Source: an uncultured Parabacteroides sp. | GTDB lineage: Bacteria > Bacteroidota > Bacteroidia > Bacteroidales > Tannerellaceae | Length of the DNA stretch: 64,000 nt | Reading direction: 5' to 3' | NCBI GenBank assembly: GCA_949298575.1 | Contig: CASFXH010000006.1 | Span: 20,689-84,688 of the forward strand | Part shown: positions 9,040 through 19,805 of the stretch, in pieces | Layout of the letters: each line of letters opens with the position of its first letter | Numbering within the stretch: the first letter of the stretch is position 1 | The notes under the pieces: generated by a model | Database searches by the model: none | The model's input: only the letters and a program-made list of their open reading frames with translations | What the model was told of the DNA's origin: nothing | Translations under genes and position numbers: made by a program

Positions 9040-10485
9040 TTAGCCCACGCTCCCCTCCAGAGAGACGCTGAGGAGCTTTTGCGCCTCGACGGCGAACTCC
9101 ATCGGGAGCTTGTTCATCACCTCGCGGGCGTAGCCGTTGACGATGAGCCCCACGGCCTCCTCGACCGAGATGCCTCGTTGCTGGCAGTAGAAGAGTTGCT
9201 CCTCGCTGATCTTGCTCGTCGTCGCCTCGTGTTCCACCACGGCCGTCTCGTTCTGGATGTCGGCGTAGGGGAAGGTGTGGGCGCCGCAGGTGGGGCTGAG
9301 CAAGAGGCTGTCGCACTGGCTGTGATTGCGAGCGCCCTCGGCCCGCGGGGCGATTTTGACGAGGCCCCGGTAGCTGTTCTGGCTGTGGCCGGCGGAGATG
9401 CCTTTCGAGACGATCGTGCTGCGCGTCTCGCGGCCCAGGTGGACCATCTTCGTGCCCGTGTCGGCCTGTTGGTAATTGTTGGTCACGGCGACCGAGTAGA
9501 ACTCGCCCACCGAATGGTCGCCGGCCAGGACGCAGCTGGGGTATTTCCAGGTGATGGCGGAGCCCGTCTCGACCTGTGTCCAGGAGATCTTGCTGTAGTC
9601 GCCGCGGCAGAGCCCTCGCTTGGTGACGAAGTTGTAGATGCCGCCCCGGCCTTCCTTGTCGCCTGGGTACCAGTTCTGGACGGTCGAGTATTTCACCTCC
9701 GCCCTCTCCTCGGCGATGATCTCGACGATGGCGGCGTGCAGCTGGTTCTCGTCGCGCATCGGGGCGGTGCATCCCTCGAGGTAGCTGACGTAGGCGTCGT
9801 CGTCGGCCACGATCAGCGTGCGCTCGAACTGGCCGGTGTTCGCCGCGTTGATGCGGAAGTAGGTGCTCAGCTCCATCGGGCATCGGACGCCTTTGGGGAT
9901 GTAGACAAACGAGCCGTCGGAGAATACCGCCGAGTTGAGCGCCGCGTAGAAGTTGTCGCGATAGCCGACGACCTTCCCCAAGTACTTGCGCACCAAGTCG
10001 GGGTGGTTCTTGACCGCCTCGCTGAACGAGCTGAAGATGATGCCCTTCTCGGCGAGCGTCTCCTTGAAGGTTGTCTTGACGGAGACGCTGTCCATCACGG
10101 CGTCGACGGCCATGCCGGCGAGGTGTTTTTGCTCCTCGAGGGGGATGCCCAGCTTGTCGAAGGTCTTGAGCAGCTCGGGGTCCACCTCGTCCATGCTTTT
10201 CGGCCCCTCCTTTTTCTTGGGGGCGGCGTAGTAAATGATGTCTTGGAAATCAATCTCCGGGATATTTAAATGGCCCCATCGAGGGACCTCCAAGGTCTGC
10301 CAATAGCGGAACGCCTTCAGGCGGAACTCGAGCAGCCACTCCGGCTCTTCCTTCTTGGCGGAGATGAGGCGGATGGTCTCCTCGTCGAGCCCTCGGTGGA
10401 TGACGTCCGTATCGATGTCGGTGACGAAGCCATACTTGTAATCGCCTTTGGTGACCTCGTCCAATATTTGATTCGATTCTTGCAT
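9040..10485 (-). CDS. sufB: Fe-S cluster assembly protein SufB
   Basis: 481 residues, normal SufB length. Core scaffold subunit on which clusters form. The N-terminal part ([36 protein letters not shown]) is typical; the beta-helix core has the highly conserved [59 protein letters not shown] and NYRGLVKI segments, and the C-terminal part has [20 protein letters not shown]. It follows the cvpA-like gene by 44 bases in the same direction, so it may be read from the rimP-nusA-infB transcript. Between its stop and sufC lies array 1. Confidence 0.98.
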   Translation of the reverse strand: MQESNQILDEVTKGDYKYGFVTDIDTDVIHRGLDEETIRLISAKKEEPEWLLEFRLKAFRYWQTLEVPRWGHLNIPEIDFQDIIYYAAPKKKEGPKSMDEVDPELLKTFDKLGIPLEEQKHLAGMAVDAVMDSVSVKTTFKETLAEKGIIFSSFSEAVKNHPDLVRKYLGKVVGYRDNFYAALNSAVFSDGSFVYIPKGVRCPMELSTYFRINAANTGQFERTLIVADDDAYVSYLEGCTAPMRDENQLHAAIVEIIAEERAEVKYSTVQNWYPGDKEGRGGIYNFVTKRGLCRGDYSKISWTQVETGSAITWKYPSCVLAGDHSVGEFYSVAVTNNYQQADTGTKMVHLGRETRSTIVSKGISAGHSQNSYRGLVKIAPRAEGARNHSQCDSLLLSPTCGAHTFPYADIQNETAVVEHEATTSKISEEQLFYCQQRGISVEEAVGLIVNGYAREVMNKLPMEFAVEAQKLLSVSLEGSVG

Positions 10486-10529
10486 ATAACCTACCTTATA
10501 TTATCTATACCTTATCTTATAAAGAAAGC

Positions 10530-11021
10530 TCACGATTGGTTCAAGAGCGGGTTCCCGTAGTAGAAGGTCGGGATCAGGTCGACGACCGGGAGGTAAAGCC
10601 TCGACTCGACCTTCGCCTCCCGTGAGATCAGGACTGATCCCTTGTCGACGATCTCCAGCCCGTTCAGGAACAGGCTCATGAAGGCGACGATAAAGACCAG
10701 GCCGACGAGCCCGCCGCCTAAGTGGTTCAGCAGGCCGAGCGGCGTGACGTCGATCACGTGGTTCAGGATCTCGCTCGCCAGCGCCAAGACGCCCAGGATC
10801 AAGAAGAATCCCAGGACATAGCAGATGATCGAGACGCCTTCTTCCGGGAACCATCCCAACGCCAGGATATATCCTCTTAGCCAATCGGCGACCTCTCCGC
10901 AGAAGAAGATCGCCAAAAGCAGGGCTATAAGTGAAACAACCTGTTTGATGAAACCATCAAACAGGCCTTTCACGAATCCGATCCCCGCTAGGCAGAGTAG
11001 CGTAATATCTAGCCAATTCAT
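10530..11021 (-). CDS. CvpA-family inner membrane protein
   Basis: 163 residues from the ATG at 11021, which overlaps the infB stop codon (ATGA, 11018-11021). A longer upstream start exists but would lie inside infB and gives an Arg/His-rich N-terminus with no sense. Four hydrophobic segments are visible: [56 protein letters not shown] and [19 protein letters not shown]. The start NWLDI and the internal [16 protein letters not shown] pattern are those of the CvpA (colicin V production) family, a small membrane protein of unclear biochemical role. Location downstream of infB is common in Bacteroidales. Confidence 0.88.
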   Translation of the reverse strand: MNWLDITLLCLAGIGFVKGLFDGFIKQVVSLIALLLAIFFCGEVADWLRGYILALGWFPEEGVSIICYVLGFFLILGVLALASEILNHVIDVTPLGLLNHLGGGLVGLVFIVAFMSLFLNGLEIVDKGSVLISREAKVESRLYLPVVDLIPTFYYGNPLLNQS

Positions 11022-13969
11022 AACGTCTTCTTCACTTCCGTCTCCTCGTAAGCCTCGATGATGTCGCCTACCTGGATGTCGTTGAAGTTGTTGATGTTGA
11101 GGCCGCAATCTTGCCCGGCGACGACTTCCTTGGCGTCGTCCTTGAAGCGCTTCAGCGAACCCAGCTCGCCGGAATGGATCACGATGCCATCGCGGATCAC
11201 GCGGACCTTGTTCGTCCGTTTGATCTTGCCTTCCTTCACCATACAGCCCGCGACCGAACCGACCTTCGAGATCTTGAAGACTTGAAGCACCTCGACGTTT
11301 GCCGTGACCTCTTCCTTGATCTCAGGCGAGAGCATGCCTTCCATCGCGCTCTTCACGTCGTTGATCGCGTCGTAAATGATGGAATACAAACGGATCTCGA
11401 CGCCTTCCCGTTCGGCGTTCCGACGGGCTTGTTGCGATGGGCGCACTTGGAAACCAATGATGATCGCGTTCGAGGCGGCCGCCAAGACCACGTCTGATTC
11501 CGAGATCTGCCCGACGGCCTTGTGGATCACGTTCACTTGGATCTCCTCCGTCGACAGCCGGATCAACGAGTCGGAAAGCGCCTCGACGGAGCCATCCACG
11601 TCGCCTTTGACAATCACGTTCAATTCTTGGAAGTTCCCGACCGCGATCCGTCGACCGATATCGTCCAATGTCAGCATCTTCTGTGTCCGCAAGCCCAACT
11701 CCCGTTGCAATTGTTCGCGGCGGTTCGCGATCTCGCGCGCTTCTTGCTCCGTCTCCAAGACGTGGAACGTATCGCCCGCTTGCGGCGCGCCGTCCAAGCC
11801 CAGGATCAAGACGGGTTCGGAAGGACCGGCCTCGGTCACCCGTTGGTTACGCTCGTTGAACATCGCCTTGATTCGTCCGTGATGCGTACCCGCCAAGACG
11901 ATGTCGCCCATTTTGAGCGTGCCGTTCTCGACCAATACCGTCGCGATGTACCCCCTTCCTTTATCCAAAGACGACTCGATGACCGAACCGGTCGCGCGCC
12001 GTTTGGGGTTCGCTTTCAAGTCCAGAAGGTCCGCTTCCAGTAAGACTTTCTCCAGCAAGTCCTCTACGCCGATTCCCTTCTTGGCGGAAATCTCTTGGCA
12101 TTGGTATTTGCCGCCCCAGTCCTCGACGAGGTAATTCATGTTCGCCAGCTCCTCCTTGATCTTGTCCGGATTAGCGTGTGGCTTATCGATCTTGTTGATC
12201 GCGAAAACGATGGGGACACCCGCGGCTGAGGCATGATTGATCGCCTCGACGGTCTGCGGCATGACATTGTCGTCGGCCGCGACAATAATGATCGCGATGT
12301 CCGTCACCTTAGCGCCCCGGGCACGCATCGCCGTAAAGGCTTCGTGGCCAGGCGTGTCTAAGAACGTGATCCGACGCCCGTTGGGCAATTTGACATTGTA
12401 GGCGCCAATGTGCTGAGTGATTCCACCGGCCTCGCCCGCGATGACGTTCGCGTTCCGGATGTTATCCAACAAAGAGGTTTTACCGTGATCGACGTGTCCC
12501 ATGACGGTGACAATCGGCGGTCTGGGAACCCAATCCTCCTCATTGTCTTCCTCCTCGTCCGCCTGGATCGCCTCGATGACGTCCGCGCTGACATATTCCG
12601 TCTTGAACCCGAATTCTTCCGCCACGATGTTGATGGTCTCCGCGTCCAGCCGCTGGTTGATGGAAACCATCAGGCCCAAGCTCATACACGTGCCGATGAC
12701 TTCCGTCACAGGGACATCCATCATGTTCGCCAAGTCGTTAGCGGTAACGAATTCTGTCAATTTCAGGATTTTGCTTTCATTTTCTTCTTGAGCTTGCAGT
12801 TCGTGTTCCCGTTTGATAGCCGCGTCACGTTTGTCTCGGCGGTATTTTGCGCCCTTATTGCTTTTTGTTCCTTTTCCGGTCAGGCGGGCCAAGGTCTCCT
12901 TGATCTGCTTTTGAACATCCTCATCGCTTACTTCCGTCTTGATCGGCTTTTTCAAGCGTTGCTTCCGATCCCGGTCGTCGTTACGGTTCGAGCGGGAGTA
13001 ATTGTTGCCCTGTTGGTTGCCAATGTTATTTACGTCAATGCGATCTTTCTTGATGCGTTTGCGCTTTTTCTTTCCTTCGCCTTCTTCTGGAGAAGCCGTC
13101 GTGGATTTGTTCGCGTTGGCCTCTTTCGTCGCGTTGAAATTCGAGGAAGGTTTAAAAGAGGTATTCGAGGAGAAACGGTTGTTGTTATTCCTCAATTTCT
13201 CGTCTCGTTCCTTTCTCCGTTCTTCTTTCGTCTTTTTCTTCGGACGTGTCGATTGGTTCAGGGCATCCAGGTCGATCTTCCCGGTGACTTTTATTTTAGA
13301 CTCGATTTTAGACGAGCCCAAACGGAACAAGGTGTCGTCTTGGGTTGGCTCGCTCTCTGTCTTCGCTTCGGGCGTTTCCGTCTCTGAAGGCTCTTCCGCT
13401 TTTTCCGGCGCCTCTATGGTTGTTTCCTCCTCGACGGTTTCTTTTGGTTGTTCCGTTTCTTGTTCAGCGATTGTGTTTTTGGATTCTTCCTTTTCCATAA
13501 CGGTTGACGTTTCAGGGGTATTCGCGGGAATCTCCTCAGTCGTAACGACCTTGGCCTCTGCCTCTTCGTTTGCCGGTTCGATAGGAGATTGCTCTATCGA
13601 ATCATCCGTTTGCTCCGAAGGCGCAGGGTCCTGCTTCTTGTTCCCATCCAGATCGATATGTCCTTTTGTCACGATTTTGGGCTTATACTCATCTGGTATT
13701 TCTGTTTTTATTTCAACGATCTCGTTCTCGTTCTCTTTCTTTGAACTGAATCGGTTTTCTTTGTTCGCTTTTCTTTCGTCCGCGGAAGTCGTCACCTCCT
13801 TATCGATCAAGTCTTTTCCAAACTCTTTCACTAACAAGGCGTATTGCTCGTCGCTTATTCTCGTATTTGGATTGTCTTCTACTTGGAAGCCTTTCTTGTG
13901 TAGGAACTCAACCACCGTGTTGATTCCCACCTTCAATTTTCTTTGTACTTGTATTAATTTTATAGGCAT
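11018..13969 (-). CDS. infB: Translation initiation factor IF-2
   Basis: 983 residues. IF-2 is the GTPase that places initiator tRNA on the ribosome. The IF2_N domain is at the start ([29 protein letters not shown]); then about 350 residues of low-complexity, Glu/Thr/Pro- and Lys/Arg-rich linker, typical of Bacteroidetes IF-2; a second IF2_N-like segment near 400-460; and the GTPase domain from about residue 485 with G1 [10 protein letters not shown]2/G3 [10 protein letters not shown] and DTPGHEAF, G4 NKID and G5 SAKKG. Domains II-IV follow to the end. It starts 20 bases after nusA ends and its stop overlaps the cvpA-like start by 4 bases. The linker and length variation are normal for the phylum. 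Confidence 0.98.
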   Translation of the reverse strand: MPIKLIQVQRKLKVGINTVVEFLHKKGFQVEDNPNTRISDEQYALLVKEFGKDLIDKEVTTSADERKANKENRFSSKKENENEIVEIKTEIPDEYKPKIVTKGHIDLDGNKKQDPAPSEQTDDSIEQSPIEPANEEAEAKVVTTEEIPANTPETSTVMEKEESKNTIAEQETEQPKETVEEETTIEAPEKAEEPSETETPEAKTESEPTQDDTLFRLGSSKIESKIKVTGKIDLDALNQSTRPKKKTKEERRKERDEKLRNNNNRFSSNTSFKPSSNFNATKEANANKSTTASPEEGEGKKKRKRIKKDRIDVNNIGNQQGNNYSRSNRNDDRDRKQRLKKPIKTEVSDEDVQKQIKETLARLTGKGTKSNKGAKYRRDKRDAAIKREHELQAQEENESKILKLTEFVTANDLANMMDVPVTEVIGTCMSLGLMVSINQRLDAETINIVAEEFGFKTEYVSADVIEAIQADEEEDNEEDWVPRPPIVTVMGHVDHGKTSLLDNIRNANVIAGEAGGITQHIGAYNVKLPNGRRITFLDTPGHEAFTAMRARGAKVTDIAIIIVAADDNVMPQTVEAINHASAAGVPIVFAINKIDKPHANPDKIKEELANMNYLVEDWGGKYQCQEISAKKGIGVEDLLEKVLLEADLLDLKANPKRRATGSVIESSLDKGRGYIATVLVENGTLKMGDIVLAGTHHGRIKAMFNERNQRVTEAGPSEPVLILGLDGAPQAGDTFHVLETEQEAREIANRREQLQRELGLRTQKMLTLDDIGRRIAVGNFQELNVIVKGDVDGSVEALSDSLIRLSTEEIQVNVIHKAVGQISESDVVLAAASNAIIIGFQVRPSQQARRNAEREGVEIRLYSIIYDAINDVKSAMEGMLSPEIKEEVTANVEVLQVFKISKVGSVAGCMVKEGKIKRTNKVRVIRDGIVIHSGELGSLKRFKDDAKEVVAGQDCGLNINNFNDIQVGDIIEAYEETEVKKTL

Positions 13970-13989
13970 ACTAAACTTTGTCGTAAAAC

Positions 13990-15255
13990 TTAATTATTTT
14001 CCTCATCCTCAAATTCCGCGGACAGGATTCTTAACACGTCATCAACGGTTTGTTCCTCGAGGTCCGCACGCTCCACGATATCATCACGATTCATGGCCAA
14101 GACATTCTTAGCGGTGTAGCAACCGATGTTTTTCAAGGCTTCAATGACCCAGCCATCGATCTCGTCCGCGAACTCATCCAAGTAAATATCTTCCTCGTCC
14201 GCCTCGTCGATATCCCGGAAAACATCGATGGTGTATTCCGTCAACATGGACGCCAGCTTGATATTTAAACCGCCTTTACCGATCGCCAATGAAACTTCTT
14301 CCGGGCGAAGGTATACTTCCGCTTTGCGTTCCGCCTCATTGATCCGGATGGAAGAGATCCGGGCGGGACTTAATGCCCGTTGAATGAATAATGAAATATT
14401 GGACGTGTAATTGATGACGTCGATATTCTCGTTTCTCAATTCCCGGACGATCCCATGGATGCGCGAACCCTTCATGCCGACGCAGGCGCCGACCGGATCG
14501 ATGCGGTCGTCATACGACTCGACCGCTACTTTCGCGCGCTCTCCCGGAATGCGGGCGATCGCTTTGATGGTGATCAGGCCATCATTGATTTCCGGAACCT
14601 CCAATTCAAACAAACGTTGCAAGAAGGCCTTATCGGTTCTTGAGAGGATAATCTTCAGGTTATTGTTTACATTGTCTACCCGCAAGACCACGGCACGAAC
14701 CGTCTCACCTTTCCGGTAGAAGTCGGTCGGGATTTGCTCGGATTTTGGTAAGAGCAATTCGTTCCCGTCGTCATCCAACAAAAGGATTTCCTTTTTCCAA
14801 ACCTGATAGACCTCTGCGGCGATGATCGTCCCGATCCGGTCTTTGTATTTCGCGAATAAGTTATCCTTTTGCAATTCCAGGATTTTGGACGCCAATGTTT
14901 GGCGCAGATTCAAGATCGCGCGCCGGCCAAAGTCCGCGAAATGGACCTCGTCTGTCACTTCTTCTCCCACTTCGCAATCCGCGTCAATCTTACGGGCCTC
15001 ACTCAAGGTCAGCTGCAAGTTTGGGTCTTCCAGCTTATCGTCGGCCACGACCGTACGGTTTCGCCAGATCTCGAAATCACCTTTCTCCGGATTGATGATC
15101 ACGTCATAGTTCTCATCCGTACCAAACATTTTCGCGATCACGTTGCGGAAGGATTCTTCCAAGACACTGATCATCGTATCCTTATCAATGTTCTTCAACT
15201 CCTTGAACTCCGCAAGGGTGTCGATCATGCTGATTGTTTCTGTTTTCTTGGCCAT
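13990..15255 (-). CDS. nusA: Transcription termination/antitermination factor NusA
   Basis: 421 residues; shorter than E. coli NusA (495), as usual outside the gammaproteobacteria, which carry extra C-terminal repeats. N-terminal RNA-polymerase-binding domain (residues 1-130, with FREVIAKMFG-like start as [17 protein letters not shown]), S1 domain (about 135-200), and KH domains with [19 protein letters not shown] (residues about 250-270) and [13 protein letters not shown] (about 325-340). It controls pausing, termination and antitermination. It sits 4 bases after rimP and 20 bases before infB, the conserved rimP-nusA-infB order. Confidence 0.97.
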   Translation of the reverse strand: MAKKTETISMIDTLAEFKELKNIDKDTMISVLEESFRNVIAKMFGTDENYDVIINPEKGDFEIWRNRTVVADDKLEDPNLQLTLSEARKIDADCEVGEEVTDEVHFADFGRRAILNLRQTLASKILELQKDNLFAKYKDRIGTIIAAEVYQVWKKEILLLDDDGNELLLPKSEQIPTDFYRKGETVRAVVLRVDNVNNNLKIILSRTDKAFLQRLFELEVPEINDGLITIKAIARIPGERAKVAVESYDDRIDPVGACVGMKGSRIHGIVRELRNENIDVINYTSNISLFIQRALSPARISSIRINEAERKAEVYLRPEEVSLAIGKGGLNIKLASMLTEYTIDVFRDIDEADEEDIYLDEFADEIDGWVIEALKNIGCYTAKNVLAMNRDDIVERADLEEQTVDDVLRILSAEFEDEENN

Positions 15256-15259
15256 ATTT

Positions 15260-15727
15260 TTATTTGAATCTTATTAAATATTTCGTCTGTTTAATCTCAT
15301 TATAGGGATAGGAGAGGTCTTCCTCCACTTCGCTTTTCCGCTTGGCGCCCTCCAGTTTGACTTTCTTGACTGTCGTGACGACGATCCCTTGCTCGTCGGC
15401 TGATTTCAGGACGCCGGTCACTTTCCCTCCGCCGTTTAGCCAGACTTCCACCTCGTTGCCGACGTTCTTTTGGTATTGCCGCAAGCATTTGAAGGGCGAG
15501 GTGAGACCTACCGAGCCGACTTCCAAGTCGAAGTCCGCCAACTCATCGCCCAATTGTTGTTCAAGGTAATTGTTCAATTCGACGCAATCGTCTATGCTGA
15601 CTGCCTTGTCGTTATCGATTTCCACGACGATAGCGTTGTCGGGTTGGAATGTTACGTCAATCAAATAATTATCCGAGTCTTTTAATTTGTTCTCGATTAA
15701 CCGAACCAATGTCTCTTTATCTACCAT
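15260..15727 (-). CDS. rimP: Ribosome maturation factor RimP
   Basis: 155 residues from the ATG at 15727 (MVDKETLVRLIENKL). An in-frame ATG at 15760 is upstream of the predicted -7 promoter element and is rejected. RimP is needed for maturation of the 30S subunit. The N-terminal alpha-beta domain (DVTFQPDNAIVVEIDNDKAV, DDCVELNNYLEQQL) is followed by the conserved LEVGSVGLTSPFK (matching the family LEVSSPGLxRPL) and a C-terminal SH3-like barrel (VEVWLNGGGKVTGVLKSADE). First gene of the leftward run with nusA and infB. Confidence 0.95.
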   Translation of the reverse strand: MVDKETLVRLIENKLKDSDNYLIDVTFQPDNAIVVEIDNDKAVSIDDCVELNNYLEQQLGDELADFDLEVGSVGLTSPFKCLRQYQKNVGNEVEVWLNGGGKVTGVLKSADEQGIVVTTVKKVKLEGAKRKSEVEEDLSYPYNEIKQTKYLIRFK

Positions 15728-15748
15728 ATCTTTTGTTGAAAATGATCG

Positions 15749-15779
15749 CAAATTTAGCAAGAATCAATTACTTATGCAA
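15749..15779 (-). promoter_or_regulatory. rimP: Promoter of the rimP-nusA-infB run
   Basis: Minus-strand -7 element TAAATTTG (complement of 15749-15756) with TTG (complement of 15777-15779) 20 bp upstream. It matches the Bacteroidetes TTTG/TAnnTTTG layout and puts the transcript start near 15742, just upstream of the chosen rimP ATG at 15727. Confidence 0.7.
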
Positions 15780-15822
15780 TTGAGCAAGGGAAAAGCACGT
15801 GCTCGACGTGTATTGATGCAAG

Positions 15823-15853
15823 AAAAAAGTCTCACGGAAGAACCGTGAGACTT
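15823..15853 (-). terminator. Rho-independent terminator after tRNA-Met
   Basis: AAGTCTCACGG (15827-15837) and CCGTGAGACTT (15843-15853) form a perfect 11 bp stem with a 5-base loop; on the minus strand a T-run (complement of 15823-15828) follows. It lies 9 bases after the tRNA 3' end. Confidence 0.9.
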
Positions 15854-15861
15854 ATCTTACG

Positions 15862-15935
15862 TAGCGAGACCGAGGATTGAACTCGGGACCTCATGATTAT
15901 GAATCATGCGCTCTAACCAGCTGAGCTATCTCGCC
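15862..15935 (-). tRNA. tRNA-Met (anticodon CAU)
   Basis: 74 bases on the minus strand. Acceptor arms GGCGAGA (5' end at 15935) and TCTCGCT (with a terminal G-T pair), discriminator A; D arm AGCTCAGCTGGTTAGAGC; anticodon stem-loop CATGA-TTCATAA-TCATG giving CAU; T arm with GTTCAATCC. CCA is not encoded. The D-arm and loop are those of elongator Met tRNA; a tRNA-Ile2 with lysidine-modified CAU cannot be fully excluded by eye. It lacks the initiator features (three G-C pairs at the anticodon stem base). Confidence 0.93.
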
Positions 15936-16125
15936 ATATCTCCTTGATTGACGCCGCAAAAGTAGATATTATTTTCTTCCCACGCAACAACTTCGCTCTT
16001 TTTTTCTGCATTTATTTTATCCCTATTTCATAAGACCTTAATAACGAGGATAATTTTCTGTAGAAAAAATTTGCTCATCCTGTTTTTTTTTCGTTCCTTG
16101 CATCCCGAAATCTAAGAGATATCGC

Positions 16126-16509
16126 ATGAGTAAAGAGAAATTTCATATAGAATATGTCTTTGACAAGGTTTCGAAGCGAAGCTTATGGAACCATGTTACG
16201 AGCGCGTTAGGCCTCTCGTCGTGGTTTGCCGACGAGGTGAACATTCGAGGTAATCGTTATATTTTCAGGTGGAAAAAGGACGTACAGGCGGCGGATATGA
16301 TCTTGTGTGAAACGGGAAAGAAGGTCCGCTATCGCTGGGTCGACGAGGAGGATCCCAACGCTTATTTTGAGTTTATCATCCATAATATAGAATTGACAGG
16401 CTCGACCGCGCTCGAGATCACGGATTTCACTGAGCCAGACGAGAAGGCGGATTCGATCGGCTTATGGGACTCGCAGGTCGAGACGTTGAAAAGGACATTA
16501 GGCATTTAG
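16126..16509 (+). CDS. START-like/SRPBCC-domain small protein
   Basis: 127 residues, no signal peptide. The sequence begins MSKEKFHIEYVFDKVSKRSL and continues with LWNHVTSALGLSSWFADEV, a pattern of the AHSA1/START-like fold found in a conserved Bacteroidetes family (a hydrophobic-ligand-binding cup). The middle (RYIFRWKKDVQAADMIL) and the end (LWDSQVETLKRTLGI) match the C-terminal helix of this fold. It is monocistronic in appearance: tRNA-Met lies upstream on the other strand, and the following permease has its own promoter. Its ligand and role are unknown. Confidence 0.8.
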   Translation: MSKEKFHIEYVFDKVSKRSLWNHVTSALGLSSWFADEVNIRGNRYIFRWKKDVQAADMILCETGKKVRYRWVDEEDPNAYFEFIIHNIELTGSTALEITDFTEPDEKADSIGLWDSQVETLKRTLGI

Positions 16510-16551
16510 ACTTGTTTGGCTAAGTCTTCGTGACTTTATCGTTTTTCGCGC

Positions 16552-16559
16552 TAACTTTG
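16552..16559 (+). promoter_or_regulatory. -7 element upstream of the LptF/G permease gene
   Basis: TAACTTTG fits TAnnTTTG and lies 21 bases before the ATG at 16581. It decides the start: an in-frame codon at 16530 lies upstream of this element and would not be in the transcript. No good -33 motif is seen. Confidence 0.55.
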
Positions 16560-16580
16560 CCCACTCAAAATGAACGAGCG

Positions 16581-18572
16581 ATGTTTAAACTAAAACGATT
16601 ATACGCCTTCATGCTCCAGACCTTCTTGCCGTTGTTTTTCATGACATTCGGCATTTGTCTGTTTATCGTGCTCATGCAATTCCTTTGGCGCTATATTGAC
16701 GATATGGTCGGAAAGGGCTTGAGTATCCTGGTCTTGGGCGAGATGTTCTTTTACGCGGCGCTTTTTCTCGTGCCGATGGCTTTGCCGTTGGCGATCTTGC
16801 TCGCTTCACTCATGACCTTCGGGAATCTGGGGGAGCGCTTGGAGCTGTTGGCCATGAAATCGGCAGGAGTCTCCTTGATTCATATCATGCGGCCGCTGAT
16901 CATTACGGTCAGCCTGATCAGTGTCGGCGCTTTCTTTTTCCAAAATAACGTGATGCCCGTCGCCCAAGTGAAGCTTTATACGTTGCTTTACTCCATGCGC
17001 CAGAAATCGCCGGAGCTGGATATTCCGGAAGGGATTTTCTATAAGGATATCCCGGGATTCAACGTGTATGTCAAGGAAAAGAATAATAAGACCGGCTTGC
17101 TTAAGGACTTGATGATTTACGACTATTCGGAGGGTTTTAACAACGCCCGGGTGATCGTGGCCGATTCGGGACGACTGAAGACTTCGGCCGATAAGCTTTT
17201 CCTCATTCTCTCGCTTTTCAACGGGGAATCGTTCGAGAACCTGCGCAGCCAGGAGAACACGAATCGCACGACTACGGCGGTCCCTTACCGGCGGGAGACA
17301 TTCTCGACAAAAGATATCCTCATCGAGTTTGACGCCAATTTCAACCGGACCGATGAGTCATTCATGCAAAACCAGTACTTGGGCAAGAATCTCAAGGATT
17401 TGCAACTTTCCATCGACTCGATGAACCTCACGCTTGATAGTATCAAGGTGATCAACGCGGCCGATATTTACAAGAATTCCTACGTACGCAGCTTCCAGAC
17501 GGGGCGGCGAGACGAGGGAGAGAAAGGCGATTCGCTCGTCGGGACGAGAATCATTCCGCTCTTTGACATTGCCCAGAAAGAAGAAGCCGATTTCGATAAG
17601 ATCTACGCCGAATTGACGCCCAGTGGGCAAGCGTCGGTCCTTAATCGGGTGAAAACGTCTATTGAACGCATCCGGACAGACTATTATTTCCGGGCCTCGA
17701 CCGTAGGGACGGAGGCCGCCAAAGTCCGTCGGCACATGACGGAATGGCACAAGAAGTTTACCCTATCGTTCGCCTGCATGGTATTCTTCTTTATTGGGGC
17801 GCCGCTGGGCGCGATTATCCGGAAGGGCGGATTGGGTATGCCGGTCGTGATCTCGGTGATCCTTTTTATTTTCTATTACATTATCGATAATATGGGTTTC
17901 AAGATGGCCCGAGATGGGGTTTGGCAGGCTTGGGAAGGCATGTGGCTCAGCTCGGCCGTGCTGGCCCCGATGGGGATTTTCTTGACTTATAAAGCGGTGA
18001 AGGACTCCGTGATCCTTAATGCCGATACGTATCTCAACGCGTTGAAGAATTTGATCGGTAAACGTCCGGGGCGCAAGATCGAACGGAAGGAGGTGATCAT
18101 TTACACGCCCGATTACGCGGCCGCCCGTTCCGCCTTGGTGGCGCTCTCCGACGAAGTCGAGCGTTTCCTCAAAGGGCATCGGCGCTGGCTTAACTATCTG
18201 CGCTTTTGGCGGGATGGCGGGAAAGACCATGCCGCTGAAAAGATTGGGCAGGAAGTGGAAGCGATTGTCGAGGATCTCGCGAATTCAGACCAGAACTTGT
18301 TGCTCAATAAGTTGATGGATTTCCCGATCTTGACAGGCTATCATCGCTTCAATCCCGGTCTGGAGGGACGTGCGGGATTGCTCTTCGGACTCCTCGCTTT
18401 CCCCGTTGCCCTACCTATATATTTATTGGCGACGTATCAGCGTAAGCTCCTTCGGCATGATATGCAAGTGATCCGGAAAACCTGTGGCGAGCTGGTGGAG
18501 ATCATCGATACGAGGGTTCATTCTGTGGACAACAATTCGTATCTTCGCGAGGAATTAAAAAAAGGAATATGA
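16581..18572 (+). CDS. LptF/LptG-family permease (lipopolysaccharide export)
   Basis: 663 residues from the ATG at 16581 ([20 protein letters not shown]). LptF/LptG (YjgP/YjgQ) form the inner membrane channel of the Lpt machine that extracts LPS. Family signs: the N-terminal [18 protein letters not shown] helix, [20 protein letters not shown] and [21 protein letters not shown]-terminal helices with [20 protein letters not shown] and [17 protein letters not shown]. It is nearly twice as long as the E. coli proteins (about 360) because of a longer periplasmic part and a C-terminal extension of about 150 residues ending in two helices, as in other Bacteroidetes. Its stop overlaps the ribBA start (ATGA). 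Confidence 0.93.
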   Translation: MFKLKRLYAFMLQTFLPLFFMTFGICLFIVLMQFLWRYIDDMVGKGLSILVLGEMFFYAALFLVPMALPLAILLASLMTFGNLGERLELLAMKSAGVSLIHIMRPLIITVSLISVGAFFFQNNVMPVAQVKLYTLLYSMRQKSPELDIPEGIFYKDIPGFNVYVKEKNNKTGLLKDLMIYDYSEGFNNARVIVADSGRLKTSADKLFLILSLFNGESFENLRSQENTNRTTTAVPYRRETFSTKDILIEFDANFNRTDESFMQNQYLGKNLKDLQLSIDSMNLTLDSIKVINAADIYKNSYVRSFQTGRRDEGEKGDSLVGTRIIPLFDIAQKEEADFDKIYAELTPSGQASVLNRVKTSIERIRTDYYFRASTVGTEAAKVRRHMTEWHKKFTLSFACMVFFFIGAPLGAIIRKGGLGMPVVISVILFIFYYIIDNMGFKMARDGVWQAWEGMWLSSAVLAPMGIFLTYKAVKDSVILNADTYLNALKNLIGKRPGRKIERKEVIIYTPDYAAARSALVALSDEVERFLKGHRRWLNYLRFWRDGGKDHAAEKIGQEVEAIVEDLANSDQNLLLNKLMDFPILTGYHRFNPGLEGRAGLLFGLLAFPVALPIYLLATYQRKLLRHDMQVIRKTCGELVEIIDTRVHSVDNNSYLREELKKGI

Positions 18573-19783
18573 GCGCAATTAAATTGAACACCATCCAAGA
18601 GGCTATCGAGGATTTCAAAGAAGGCAAGTTCGTGATCGTGGTCGACGATGAAGACCGGGAGAACGAAGGCGATTTGATTATCGCCGCCGAGAAGATTACC
18701 CCAGAGAAGATCAACTTCATGCTCAAGAACGCGAGGGGCGTCTTGTGCGCGCCGATCACCCTTTCTCGGTGCGAGGAGTTGGATCTGCCCCATCAAGTGA
18801 GCAACAATACTTCCGTCTTGGGCACGCCTTTCACGGTGACGATCGATAAGCTGGAAGGCTGCTCTACGGGCGTTTCCGCCGCCGATCGGGCGGCGACGAT
18901 CCGGGCGTTGGCCGACCCCGCGTCGACTCCTGAGACCTTCGGGCGCCCCGGTCATATCAATCCGCTCTATGCGCAAGACAAGGGCGTCCTTCGCCGGGCC
19001 GGCCATACGGAGGCGTGTATCGACATGTGTCGCCTGGCGGGACTTTACCCGGCCGCGGCGCTGATGGAGATCATGAACGACGACGGGACGATGGCCCGCT
19101 TGCCCGAGCTGCGGCGCATGGCCGACGAGCATGGTTTCAAGCTCATCTCCATTGCCGACCTGATCGCTTATCGCCTGAAAGAGGAATCGATTGTCGAGGC
19201 AGGAGAGGAGGTCGACATGCCGACGCGCTATGGCCATTTCCGCCTGATTCCTTTTCGCCAGAAAAGCAATGGTTTGGAACACGTGGCTTTGATCAAGGGT
19301 GAACTGGTGGGCGACGAGCCGGTGCTGGTCCGCGTGCATTCCTCGTGCGCGACGGGCGATATTTTCGGTTCACTCCGCTGCGATTGCGGTGACCAGCTTC
19401 ACAAGGCTTTGCAAATGATCGAGGCGGAAGGACGAGGCGCCGTGATCTATTTGAACCAGGAAGGACGGGGCATCGGACTGATGGAGAAGATGAAGGCTTA
19501 TAAGTTGCAAGAGAACGGGATGGATACGGTAGACGCCAATATTTGCTTGGGTCACCGGGCCGATGAGCGCGACTATGGCGTGGGGGCGCAAATCCTCCGC
19601 ATCCTGGGCGTGACGAAGATGCGCCTGATGACCAACAACCCCGTGAAGCGGGTTGGCTTGGAGGCTTACGGGCTGACTGTCGTCGAGAATATCCCCATCG
19701 AAATCGAGCCGAATCCCTACAATGCCTTTTACATGAGAACGAAAAAGGAGCGAATGGGACATCTATTGCATAACATCAAATAG
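18569..19783 (+). CDS. ribBA: Bifunctional DHBP synthase/GTP cyclohydrolase II (riboflavin synthesis)
   Basis: 404 residues. The N-terminal RibB domain (1-200) makes 3,4-dihydroxy-2-butanone 4-phosphate from ribulose 5-phosphate; motif [16 protein letters not shown] (about 27-42) carries the catalytic acids and [14 protein letters not shown] (about 148-161) follows. The C-terminal RibA domain opens GTP: zinc cysteines C260, C271 and C273 in [17 protein letters not shown], then [17 protein letters not shown]. Both activities feed riboflavin synthesis. It overlaps the permease gene by 4 bases and is followed 22 bases later by an aminotransferase gene, so all three are likely one transcript. Confidence 0.97.
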   Translation: MSAIKLNTIQEAIEDFKEGKFVIVVDDEDRENEGDLIIAAEKITPEKINFMLKNARGVLCAPITLSRCEELDLPHQVSNNTSVLGTPFTVTIDKLEGCSTGVSAADRAATIRALADPASTPETFGRPGHINPLYAQDKGVLRRAGHTEACIDMCRLAGLYPAAALMEIMNDDGTMARLPELRRMADEHGFKLISIADLIAYRLKEESIVEAGEEVDMPTRYGHFRLIPFRQKSNGLEHVALIKGELVGDEPVLVRVHSSCATGDIFGSLRCDCGDQLHKALQMIEAEGRGAVIYLNQEGRGIGLMEKMKAYKLQENGMDTVDANICLGHRADERDYGVGAQILRILGVTKMRLMTNNPVKRVGLEAYGLTVVENIPIEIEPNPYNAFYMRTKKERMGHLLHNIK

Positions 19784-19805
19784 TACCAAATTAATAAAAC
19801 AGCGT

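Noticed and set aside
8757-9071. Repetitive ORFs through array 1 (phrases such as RSNRSVRPDRTE)
   Set aside because: Period of 23 bases shifts frame every unit; open frames result from the lack of stops in the unit, on both strands.
15728-15760. Upstream in-frame start of rimP
   Set aside because: Overlaps and lies upstream of the -7 promoter element, and the extra residues do not match RimP.
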